DNA of 64,000 bases from Pseudomonas massiliensis (GTDB taxonomy: Bacteria; Pseudomonadota; Gammaproteobacteria; Pseudomonadales; Pseudomonadaceae), in contig NZ_CCYK01000007.1 in assembly GCF_000826105.1 (NCBI RefSeq), positions 2,170,001 through 2,234,000 of the forward strand, written 5' to 3'. Below the pieces are notes generated by a model that was not told the origin of the DNA, made no database searches, and saw only the letters and a program-made list of their open reading frames with translations. Positions 52,355 through 59,317 of this stretch are shown piece after piece (position 1 is the first letter of the stretch; each line of letters opens with the position of its first letter). The position numbers and the translations under genes are program-made.

Positions 52355-53844
52355 TGACTTCTCTATTGAGCAAGCAGGGTTATGCGGATGTGGCAGCGAA
52401 CCTGAACCTCCCCAACCAGGCCTTCATCGATGGCAGGTTTCAACCCGCGCTATCGGGTCAGACCTTCACTACGCTTAACCCGGCCACAGGGGAGGCATTG
52501 ACGGAAATAGCGTCCTGCCAGGCCGAGGATGTTGACCTGGCGGTCGCCAGCGCCAAGGCCGCCTTTGATGATGGCCGTTGGCACAGCCAACCGCCCTCGG
52601 CACGCAAAGCTGCGCTGCTGCGTCTGGCTCAGCTGTTGGAAGACAATAGTCACGAGCTGGCGGTCCTGGAGAGCCTGGACAGTGGCAAGCCGGTGCGTGA
52701 GTGCCAGACCATTGATGTGCCTGAAACCATAAACACATTGCGCTGGCACGCCGAACTCATAGACAAGATCTACGATTCCACCGCCCCAGTCGGCGCTGGG
52801 GCGGTGACCATGGTGGTGCGCGAGCCCATCGGGGTGGTCGGCCTGGTTCTGCCGTGGAATTTTCCGTTACTGATGCTGGCCTGGAAAATCGGGCCATCCC
52901 TGGCAGCCGGTTGCTCGATTGTGGTCAAGCCGGCGAAGGAAACCAGCCTGACGACACTTCGCGTGGCGCAGTTAGCCATCGATGCGGGAATTCCCTCAGG
53001 CGTGTTCAACGTGGTTCCCGGCGGCGGTCGCGAAGCGGGCGAGCCCATTGGCCGTCATCCAGATGTGGCCATGGTCAGCTTCACCGGTTCCACCGACACC
53101 GGACGCCTGTTCTTGAAATACGCCAGCGAATCCAACCTCAAGCGCATAGTGCTCGAGTGCGGCGGGAAAAACCCGGCCGTGGTCATGGATGATGCGGAAG
53201 ATCTGGACCACGTAGCTCAACACGTGGTGAACGGAGCGTTCTGGAACATGGGGGAGAACTGTTCAGCTTCCTCGCGTCTGATCGTCCACGAGGCGGTGAA
53301 AGACGAGTTGCTGGCACGCATCAAGGCGCACCTAAGCGAATGGCGGATGGGAGATCCCCTGGACCCTGACCATCGTCTGGGCGCGCTGGTAAGCCAGGCG
53401 CACTTCCAGAAGGTCAAGGGCTATCTGGATCAGGCGATCACTGAGCATATGCAAGTGGTGGCCGGTGGAGACACCCATGCCGGTGTGTTCGTGGAGCCCA
53501 CCATCATCGATGGCGTCCAGCCTAAGGACCGTCTATTCCAAGAAGAGATCTTCGGCCCTGTTCTCAGCGTTACAACCTTCCAGACAATCGAACAGGCATT
53601 GGAATTGGCCAACGACACGGTGTATGGCCTTGCAGCTTCTGCGTACACCGGCAGCTTGCGCAATGCCTTACGACTATCGCGAGGGATAAGGGCCGGGATA
53701 GTGACCGTGAACTGCTTCGGCGAGGGCGATGCCTCTACCCCCTTCGGAGGGTACAAGGCGTCGGGCTTTGGCGGTCGAGACAAATCCATTTGGGCCCATG
53801 ATCAGTACACTGAGATCAAAACCATCTGGATCGACGCATCCTGA
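52354..53844 (+). CDS. Aldehyde dehydrogenase (KauB/PuuC-like)
   Basis: 496-residue enzyme. Catalytic Glu268 is in IVLECGGKNPA and Cys303 in MGENCSASSRLIV. The end FGGRDKSIWAHDQYTEIKTI matches the KauB/PuuC group, which oxidises omega-guanidino-, omega-amino- or gamma-glutamyl-aminobutyraldehydes. Its start codon overlaps the dapA-like stop by one base (TAATG), so the two products are made together and probably act in sequence. An alternative role is oxidation of 2-oxoglutarate semialdehyde, which sequence alone does not exclude. Confidence 0.9.
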   Translation: MTSLLSKQGYADVAANLNLPNQAFIDGRFQPALSGQTFTTLNPATGEALTEIASCQAEDVDLAVASAKAAFDDGRWHSQPPSARKAALLRLAQLLEDNSHELAVLESLDSGKPVRECQTIDVPETINTLRWHAELIDKIYDSTAPVGAGAVTMVVREPIGVVGLVLPWNFPLLMLAWKIGPSLAAGCSIVVKPAKETSLTTLRVAQLAIDAGIPSGVFNVVPGGGREAGEPIGRHPDVAMVSFTGSTDTGRLFLKYASESNLKRIVLECGGKNPAVVMDDAEDLDHVAQHVVNGAFWNMGENCSASSRLIVHEAVKDELLARIKAHLSEWRMGDPLDPDHRLGALVSQAHFQKVKGYLDQAITEHMQVVAGGDTHAGVFVEPTIIDGVQPKDRLFQEEIFGPVLSVTTFQTIEQALELANDTVYGLAASAYTGSLRNALRLSRGIRAGIVTVNCFGEGDASTPFGGYKASGFGGRDKSIWAHDQYTEIKTIWIDAS

Positions 53845-53871
53845 GCAATGCGCTCTATCCTTGGTGCGCCG

Positions 53872-54400
53872 TTAAGGCGGCGCCCCGTTCCTTAGATAAT
53901 CCGTTTGTTCCAGCAACCAGTCGCGCAAGCAAAGCAGATTGGCATCACGTATGGAATCGCGGCGGTACACCAGGTAATGCTTGCGATCAGGAGCCGCAAG
54001 GCACTGCGTCAAGGGCGCGATCAGGGTTCCGTCGTCGAGGCGGTCTTGTACCAGGTGTCGCCAGGCCAAGCCGACGCCTTGCCCCCGCGCGACAGCGTCG
54101 AGCAGCGTGGAGAAATGACTGAAACTCATCACTTCCTGGGCGCTGGAACCGTCTTGACCGAAGTACGCCAGCCAATCCCGTCAACCGATTGGGGCCCAAA
54201 GGTGCGCACGCCAGCGGCTCGGGCTGAGACTCAGCAAAGGTACCTGGGTGAGCGCTTCGAGTGTGGCTACCTGGGGGTGTTTCCTTTGAAAGTCTGGGGT
54301 GCAGACAGGGGAAACTGCCTCGGAAAAGATCGCGTCCCCGGAAGTGGGGTTTGAAGGTCGGTCTCGGTATTGCAGGAACCACTTAGCCACAGGTGCGGCG
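53872..54400 (-). pseudogene. Truncated and interrupted LysR-family regulator
   Basis: Reading leftward, the C-terminal effector domain of a GcvA-like LysR protein is recognisable: SGDAIFSEAVSPVCTPDFQ, then TQVPLLSLSP, then after an in-frame TGA at 54183-54181 RDWLAYFGQDGSSAQ and LDAVARGQGVGLAWRHLVQD. The stop replaces what is probably a Trp (TGG to TGA) before RDWL. The N-terminal DNA-binding domain and the first part of the effector domain are missing. The remnant begins only about 65 bases from the tRNA terminator. No function is expected. Confidence 0.7.
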
Positions 54401-54463
54401 TACTTTCCGGAGTTGCGGGACAAATGGCCCGCGAAGCGAAAGCTTTTCAGGTACCCCAAAAAC

Positions 54464-54491
54464 GCAAAAACCCCTGATTTCTCAGGGGTTT
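54464..54491 (-). terminator. Rho-independent terminator after tRNA-Ser
   Basis: On the minus strand AACCCCTGA pairs with TCAGGGGTT (54482-54490 with 54469-54477) around a four-base loop, followed by a T run (AAAAA at 54466-54470 on the plus strand). It lies six bases beyond the tRNA CCA end and is the native terminator of that tRNA gene. Confidence 0.85.
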
Positions 54492-54496
54492 GAAGA

Positions 54497-54557
54497 TGGC
54501 GGAGGCGTAGAGATTCGAACTCTAGGATAGTTGCCCATCGGCGGTTTTCAAGACCGC
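54497..54557 (-). tRNA. 3' fragment of tRNA-Ser(UGA), phage attachment junction
   Basis: On the minus strand the sequence reads anticodon stem GCGGT, loop CTTGAAA (anticodon TGA), stem ACCGC. An extra arm of class II type follows, then T arm TAGAG-TTCGAAT-CTCTA, acceptor strand CGCCTCC, discriminator G and encoded CCA at 54497-54499. The discriminator G and the long variable arm identify serine. The 5' acceptor strand (GGAGGCG) and D arm are absent: upstream sequence becomes unrelated (TATATA) right at the anticodon stem. It is therefore the host-side half left after site-specific integration into the tRNA gene. Confidence 0.85.
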
Positions 54558-54766
54558 TATATAAATCCCCTACTGGCGAGGGCTGGAGTACGTTTCGCGT
54601 TCCATAACGTGGACATTATTTTAGCCCTCAAGGCCCCGTATTTACTGGTGGTGCTGCTGAAGTTCTGGAACTCATTTTCCAGCCATTTTGCCAGTCGCTC
54701 TGCCCTCCCCGGCACATCCTGCCGAGTCCCTGCCTTCCTGGCCGGGTCATCCTTTACCCTTATCGA

Positions 54767-56011
54767 TCAAACCTTCCTCAAGCCGAACTGCGCAACCTTG
54801 ACCTTCGAATCCTGGGCGATGCCCGTGGCCAGGTACAGGCCCATCCGGCAGCTGATGGTCGTTTCGGTGGCGTCGTAGGTGTACCGCTGTGTCTCCAGCG
54901 CCCCTTTCCAGTTGGCCGGAAGGGTGAAGGGCTCCTGGTACTTGTCCATCGAGCGGTAATAGATCGTGGTTGCCGTGCCAGCCACCGGCTTGTTGATGAT
55001 GAGTTCGGCTTCCCAGCCCAGAATGCCGCGGCTGTTGCCGACGATCTCCGGCGCCGAAACCATCTCGATCACATCATTGGCCGTCAGGTTGGCGAGCGTG
55101 ACGTTTGCCGCTGGCTGGAGATAGATGTATCCCCCTGCCGCCGCCATTGTGCCGCCCAGCTCGATTACCTGGGCCTCGCCGTAGGCCGCCGGCTCCTTGT
55201 ACCAGCGCGTGGTGATGCCGGTCAGGCCTGAGCCGGACGCCTTGTAGCTGTCAGCCAGGACTGAGCCGGCCACTGGGTTCGTCGAAGCGTTGATGGTGCC
55301 GCCCGTGCCGGTCATCAGCGGGTTGGCGTTCAGGCAGCCGAATGGGCGAATGGCTGAGTACAGGTCGGCGGCGTCGGTCGGCAGCGGCACCCCGAAGAAT
55401 TCGAAGTTGGCGTTGATCACCGGGACCACACGGGACTGGATGAAGTCCGCGCCCAGCAGGTTCGGGTGCAACCCCTCCACTGTCATATCTTCCGTGAAGC
55501 CGTCCCAGATGTTCACCACCGGCACGAACTGGCTTACGTACTGAAGCACCCAATCCTTATAGTCGATCGCCTCCTGCAGCGCGGTACCGGTCAGTGCCTT
55601 GGCTCCGAACCGCGGGGTTCCGGTTCCCACCACCAGGTACTTGCCCGGGATGTTCTGGAAGGCGGTGACCAGCTTCATAACGTTGGCCTTGGTGTCGGCC
55701 AGGCTCATGCCTGCGGTGGTGCTGTCGTTGGTGCGAGACAGCAGCAGCCACAAGTCAGCAGTAGCCGAGGCAATGGCCGCCGGCAGCCGGGCCATGAACT
55801 GCCCGGTGTGGTCGCCCACCTTGCCCTGATTGTCCCGGTAGTCAGGGAACAGGCCGGTCTTGGCCGCTATCGCGCCAGCGTAGCCATAGGCCTCGGTGCC
55901 ATAGACGGTGGCTCCGATGGAATGACAGTTGGCGCTGAAGCTGTCCCCCAGCAGGCCCAGGCCGCGACGGATGCGCCGGCGGGTGGGCTTTGCACCCACG
56001 ACCAGGCTCAC
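54767..56011 (-). CDS. Phage SGNH/GDSL-family hydrolase
   Basis: 414-residue protein, last gene of the prophage late region. The N-terminal stretch is arginine-rich, then GLGLLGDSFSAN places the nucleophile at Ser24. RTNDS at ~93-97 supplies the oxyanion Asn (block III). The His of the catalytic dyad is His182 in EGLHPNLLG, where the usual Asp of DxxHP is Glu179. After about residue 215 the chain changes to a beta-rich region (TGTGGTINASTNPVAG, ITTRWYKEPAAYGEAQ) that could be a carbohydrate-binding or virion-attachment part. Likely an esterase that trims acyl groups from host surface polysaccharide; this is inferred. It overlaps the next gene by four bases. Confidence 0.8.
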   Translation of the reverse strand: MSLVVGAKPTRRRIRRGLGLLGDSFSANCHSIGATVYGTEAYGYAGAIAAKTGLFPDYRDNQGKVGDHTGQFMARLPAAIASATADLWLLLSRTNDSTTAGMSLADTKANVMKLVTAFQNIPGKYLVVGTGTPRFGAKALTGTALQEAIDYKDWVLQYVSQFVPVVNIWDGFTEDMTVEGLHPNLLGADFIQSRVVPVINANFEFFGVPLPTDAADLYSAIRPFGCLNANPLMTGTGGTINASTNPVAGSVLADSYKASGSGLTGITTRWYKEPAAYGEAQVIELGGTMAAAGGYIYLQPAANVTLANLTANDVIEMVSAPEIVGNSRGILGWEAELIINKPVAGTATTIYYRSMDKYQEPFTLPANWKGALETQRYTYDATETTISCRMGLYLATGIAQDSKVKVAQFGLRKV

Positions 56012-56229
56012 TTGGCCACCTCATAGGCAGCGCCGCCCCGGGGCGTGAACCGCGTGGGCGTGTTGCCCAGGTCCAGCCGGTGAACGCCGTCAGCCGCGAA
56101 GGTATCCGCCACCACCCAATCCGTCCCTACCTGCTTCTCGACCGAGACGCTTCCACCGTTCGCCTTCACAGCCAGGGTATGGACCCCGTAGCTGTACTTG
56201 AGCACAAATTGATCACTTCGTGATGCCAT
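56008..56229 (-). CDS. Small phage protein, function unknown
   Basis: 73-residue protein opening MASRSDQFVLKYSYGVHTLA with GGSVSVEKQVGTDWVVADTF. It is a compact beta-type sequence without Cys or signal peptide. It lies between the spanin gene and the SGNH gene, overlapping both (ATGA at its 3' end; its start lies inside the end of Rz). Its coupling suggests that it works with the SGNH hydrolase or is a minor virion component. No family is recognised. Confidence 0.7.
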   Translation of the reverse strand: MASRSDQFVLKYSYGVHTLAVKANGGSVSVEKQVGTDWVVADTFAADGVHRLDLGNTPTRFTPRGGAAYEVAK

Positions 56230-56764
56230 TCCTCTTCCCCTGTTTGTTGGTCAGTGCGTCATACGTTCTTTCGCATGCCAGGCCCGCTATTCGGGCTCGG
56301 TCATACGCTGCTGCCAGCTCTCCCGCTCTTTGGTCAGCCCGCTTGAACAGTTCGGAGAGCACCATGGCGGCGCGGGTGGCTGCCTCCCCTCGGCGGGCAA
56401 TGCCGGGATCGCTGGGTCTGCAACTGGCTCCGGCGGCAAAGGCATCTGCCGCGTCGCGCACCCGCTGACCAGCGCCATCAGCCCCAGCCACATCAGCGGC
56501 CAGTGCCGCGCTTTCCCTTCGCGCATCGTTTCCCACCTCATTGGCGGCCGTCTGCCGGCGCTGCTCTTCTGTACGGGCATTACCCTCCGCGGCGGCGCGG
56601 GCCTTTGCCTGGAGGGCCTGCTGGTCCGCCGCTTTGGCCTGCCAGCGCAGGTCGGCAGTCGTTTCGCCATGGCGGTAGGCCCCATAGAGCGCCCCGCCAC
56701 AGGCGAGCACAGCCAGAAGCACAGCGCCGGCATAGCCGAGCAGCTTCCACTGCAGGGCTGTCAC
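56213..56764 (-). CDS. Rz: Inner-membrane spanin (Rz-like, DUF2514 type)
   Basis: 183-residue type II membrane protein. One N-terminal transmembrane helix (residues ~7-27, LLGYAGAVLLAVLACGGALY) is followed by a long Ala/Gln/Arg-rich coiled-coil region in the periplasm (QAKAADQQALQAKARAAAEG and onward to ~170). During lysis it pairs with the Rz1 lipoprotein to fuse inner and outer membranes. It overlaps the endolysin stop by four bases. The Rz1 gene is fully nested inside it in another frame. Confidence 0.87.
   Translation of the reverse strand: MTALQWKLLGYAGAVLLAVLACGGALYGAYRHGETTADLRWQAKAADQQALQAKARAAAEGNARTEEQRRQTAANEVGNDARRESAALAADVAGADGAGQRVRDAADAFAAGASCRPSDPGIARRGEAATRAAMVLSELFKRADQRAGELAAAYDRARIAGLACERTYDALTNKQGKRNGITK
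56287..56526 (-). CDS. Rz1: Outer-membrane spanin lipoprotein (Rz1), nested in Rz
   Basis: 79-residue lipoprotein read in a different frame from Rz. The start ATG 56526 has GAGGTGGG five bases upstream. The signal peptide runs MREGKARHWPLMWLGLMA, with lipobox LVSGC and lipidated Cys23. The mature part is short and proline-rich (RQMPLPPEPVADPAIPALPA), as in lambda Rz1. It is entirely embedded in the Rz gene. Longer in-frame starts upstream lack a ribosome site and a clean signal. Confidence 0.85.
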   Translation of the reverse strand: MREGKARHWPLMWLGLMALVSGCATRQMPLPPEPVADPAIPALPAEGRQPPAPPWCSPNCSSGLTKERESWQQRMTEPE

Positions 56765-57312
56765 GCAAGCACCTTGAGCGCCTGCGCATAAAGGTCCAGC
56801 CGTTCAGCCAGGCCATTGAGCCCGCCATTGATCTTGCGTGTGATAGCCTCGAATTCGCCGGCATCGGCCAGCTCGTTGAGGCGGCGGGTGGACCAGTACC
56901 AGCCAGCGGACATCGCGGCCCACTGCGGTTGCTCAAGCAGCTGCGGCTCATTCAGCAGACGGATGTCTCGAAAGAGCGCCATGCTGCAATTCAGGTAGTT
57001 GGCGCGCCCCGTGACTTGAATCAGTCCCCTGCCCCGGTACATCTGGCCGTCGCCGTCGGCCTCGGCTGTATTGCCCAGACGCTTGGCCAGGCCGCCCGTG
57101 TCGTACTTGGCCAAGTAGGCATCGCTGCCCAATTCCTTGGCGTAGCGCAGCTGGCCCGACTCATGGCCGACCTGGGCCAGGAAAGCCGCTACCCGCTCCG
57201 GTGTGTTAATGCCGTAATAGGCGATGGTCGAGTTCAGCGGGCCGACATAGGTCGCCGCGCGGCTGCCGGCCAGCGGCATGATCCGCTTCAGCTGCTCTTC
57301 AGTGATCTGCAT
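56761..57312 (-). CDS. Phage endolysin, glycoside hydrolase family 19 (chitinase-like lysozyme)
   Basis: 183-residue muralytic enzyme. The GH19 catalytic Glu51 is in QVGHESGQLRY with a second acidic residue, Glu60, following. The family strings MYRGRGLIQVTGRANYL, SAGWYWSTRRLNELAD and TRKINGGLNGLAERLDLY are intact. No signal peptide is present, so it needs a holin; none is recognisable next to it. The DUF1353-like gene with one or two hydrophobic helices upstream (57374-57850) is a possible but unproved holin candidate. A terminator lies just before its start. Confidence 0.9.
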   Translation of the reverse strand: MQITEEQLKRIMPLAGSRAATYVGPLNSTIAYYGINTPERVAAFLAQVGHESGQLRYAKELGSDAYLAKYDTGGLAKRLGNTAEADGDGQMYRGRGLIQVTGRANYLNCSMALFRDIRLLNEPQLLEQPQWAAMSAGWYWSTRRLNELADAGEFEAITRKINGGLNGLAERLDLYAQALKVLA

Positions 57313-57327
57313 GGTTTCTCCAGGCGT

Positions 57328-57350
57328 AAAAAAACCCGCTCATGGCGGGT
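57328..57350 (-). terminator. Rho-independent terminator between the tail and lysis modules
   Basis: On the minus strand ACCCGC-CATGA-GCGGGT (57350 to 57334) is followed by a run of seven T (57328-57334). It lies 24 bases past the DUF1353-like stop and 16 bases before the endolysin ATG. Transcription from the tail genes would stop here unless read through by an antiterminator, so the lysis genes may have their own promoter. Confidence 0.8.
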
Positions 57351-57373
57351 GTCGTTTGTCCCTACGGTAGGGA

Positions 57374-57850
57374 TCAGGCAATGCCGTAATGCTTCGCGCC
57401 CCCGAGGCGGACGCCGACCCAGAACAGCCAGGTGCGCCAATGGGCGGTCCCGTCTCCGGTGTGCATGGCCCGGCTGAAGACCGCATCACACTCAGCCCTG
57501 GGCAACAGGGCCGTGCTGTAGAGGTAGTCATGCAGGATCGCGGCGCGCATCCCGTAGCCGACCACTAGGCCGTACAGGGCCAAGGCGCCTACGGCGACCA
57601 CCCACATGGCCGTAGCCAGCCAACTGACCGAAGTTAGGAACAGCCCCAGCAGCACGGCGGCCAGTGCGGCCCACCGGCAGATCTCGCGCAGCACCCGGAC
57701 CGAGGCTAGGTCGCTGACGAAGGTTTCCGGCACGGTCAGTTGACCATGCTCTGGGTCGTTGAAGACCAGAGGCTCCAGAAGCTGGAACTGCCAACGGTTG
57801 ATCTGGCGGGTGGCCGCGCCGGCGGCGAACTTGCCCGGGGCAAGAATCAT
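57374..57850 (-). CDS. DUF1353-like phage protein with hydrophobic helices
   Basis: 158-residue protein. The first ~55 residues (WQFQLLEPLVFNDPEHGQLT and VPETFVSDLASV) match DUF1353 proteins. A hydrophobic segment of about 45 residues follows (AALAAVLLGLFLTSVSWLAT and onward). It ends ILHDYLYSTALLPRAECDAV, a string common in DUF1353 with its HDYLY motif. The inserted membrane helices are uncommon and make a holin-like role conceivable. It overlaps the upstream gene by four bases. Confidence 0.78.
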   Translation of the reverse strand: MILAPGKFAAGAATRQINRWQFQLLEPLVFNDPEHGQLTVPETFVSDLASVRVLREICRWAALAAVLLGLFLTSVSWLATAMWVVAVGALALYGLVVGYGMRAAILHDYLYSTALLPRAECDAVFSRAMHTGDGTAHWRTWLFWVGVRLGGAKHYGIA

Positions 57851-58296
57851 GGCCAGCCCTCATCAAGCGCTGCCTCTGTGTAGCTCCCGTCCTCAACCAT
57901 GGTCAGCAGCGCTGCTTCGCGGTCAAAACACGCTTGCACATGGGCGCGAACCGCGTTGGCCACGGCCCTGACAGTTTCGGCATTCAGCTGAATGAAGCCC
58001 TCTGGGGTTTTCCAGTTACAGACATACGACGGATCGTCCATGCCGGCGAGTCGGGCACCGGTGATGAGTGCCTGGCTGTCGCGGCCCGTGTCGATGGCCA
58101 TGCCACCCACTGTGATACCAGCTGTTTCGGCGGTGAAGCGCCGCGCTGCGATGAGCTGAGGAGCTCTCGCGCTGGACATGGAAGCGAGGATCTCGTCGCT
58201 GATCTCCGTCACCAGCGTCTCACCCGGTGAAAGCTGGGACGGACGCATGTCATCCGGCACCGCTCGCCAGCCTGTGGCAGTGATTGCATAGGTCAT
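57847..58296 (-). CDS. Phage tail-associated protein, DUF4376-like
   Basis: 149-residue protein. The N-terminal part begins MTYAITATGWRAVPDDM. The C-terminal DUF4376-like part includes IAARRFTAETAGITVGGMAI and SYVCNWKTPEGFIQLNAETV. Proteins of this type are found right after tail fibre genes in Pseudomonas phages and may act in fibre assembly. It follows the fibre gene with no gap (TAA then ATG). Confidence 0.75.
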   Translation of the reverse strand: MTYAITATGWRAVPDDMRPSQLSPGETLVTEISDEILASMSSARAPQLIAARRFTAETAGITVGGMAIDTGRDSQALITGARLAGMDDPSYVCNWKTPEGFIQLNAETVRAVANAVRAHVQACFDREAALLTMVEDGSYTEAALDEGWP

Positions 58297-59277
58297 TTAC
58301 CGATCCATCCCATAGCCTTGAACGTCGATGTAAAGCGCCGCGCCAGTTGCATTCCCGTGACCGTAGGCAATCTGCTGAGAAGCGTTTGTTGGAACAACTA
58401 TTGAAGCGCGACCACCTGCAGACTGACTGAAGAAAATGCTTGAGAGTGCGTCAGCTGGGTAGATGAATGCAGTAGGGGTTCCGGTGTTAATCACTGCTAT
58501 TTTTGCTGTCCGCGTTGTGACGGGTACTACTGACGAAAGCGATACGACCGTGGCTGCCTGAGCAGCGCCAGCGCTTAGGACCAACAGCGGAGCAACTGTT
58601 ACATCTTCTTGGTAGTTAAAAATATTGCTTGCATCTATATCGAACCTCATTAGGCCGCCTGACGTATTTGTACGGAATGCGCCGAGGAATCGTCGGGATG
58701 TATCGCCTGTTTTTGATCGTGCAGAGCCTAAATATGGCGAAGACGGTGCTGTAGTCACCAGTTCAATTTGCGCGACACTGCCATTCAGGTACAGGTATGC
58801 ATAGTACCAGCTGCTTGTTGCAAGCCCAGTGAGTCCGCTTACCGTAATCGCTGCCGCGACATTTATCTTGGCGCCCGTAACCAGCGCAGCCGATCCCGAG
58901 CTAAACGTCATGGATGAAGAGCTATTCCATGACGGTATAAGCCCTGAAATGGCCGTAGCATCTGGGATGTAATCGGCCAGATTTGCAGCAAGCGCCCCGA
59001 ACTTGTTCACCAACGTCCGCAGCGCGTCAGCCGAATCCTTCACATAACCCTGCATGGGTGCCAGGGCATAGGTGCCGACCGCCACGGTCGCGCCCAGGTA
59101 GGCGGGCTGGATGGAAAGCACGGTATCGCTGGCTACGTTCACCACCTCATACCAGCGCCCGTCTGGGCCCATGAAGGCGTCCCCGACCCGGGCGTTAGCG
59201 GCAAAGGCAGTGCCCGTGCCGGTCACCGTGGTGGAATTTTGGGTGCACGAAACCGTGCCCGCTCGGTACCAAGCCAT
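58297..59277 (-). CDS. Phage tail fibre protein
   Basis: 326-residue fibre. The N-terminal domain starts MAWYRAGTVSCTQNSTTVTG and includes VGDAFMGPDGRWYEVVNVAS, a virion-attachment domain frequent in Pseudomonas tail fibres. The rest is Ser/Thr/Ala-rich and beta-type. Toward the end, TNASQQIAYGHGNATGAALY gives a receptor-binding-like tip. The base composition in 58300-58700 looks more AT-rich than its neighbours, as is common for fibre tips that are swapped between phages. It is followed by the DUF4376-like gene. Confidence 0.8.
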   Translation of the reverse strand: MAWYRAGTVSCTQNSTTVTGTGTAFAANARVGDAFMGPDGRWYEVVNVASDTVLSIQPAYLGATVAVGTYALAPMQGYVKDSADALRTLVNKFGALAANLADYIPDATAISGLIPSWNSSSSMTFSSGSAALVTGAKINVAAAITVSGLTGLATSSWYYAYLYLNGSVAQIELVTTAPSSPYLGSARSKTGDTSRRFLGAFRTNTSGGLMRFDIDASNIFNYQEDVTVAPLLVLSAGAAQAATVVSLSSVVPVTTRTAKIAVINTGTPTAFIYPADALSSIFFSQSAGGRASIVVPTNASQQIAYGHGNATGAALYIDVQGYGMDR

Positions 59278-59317
59278 TGGGGGACTCCTGAAAACAATAG
59301 ATAGGTTGCGAGTTGAA

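Noticed and set aside
54180..54360. Possible small plus-strand gene opposite the broken LysR gene
   Set aside because: The minus-strand LysR effector-domain similarity explains this stretch; the plus frame has no recognisable features.
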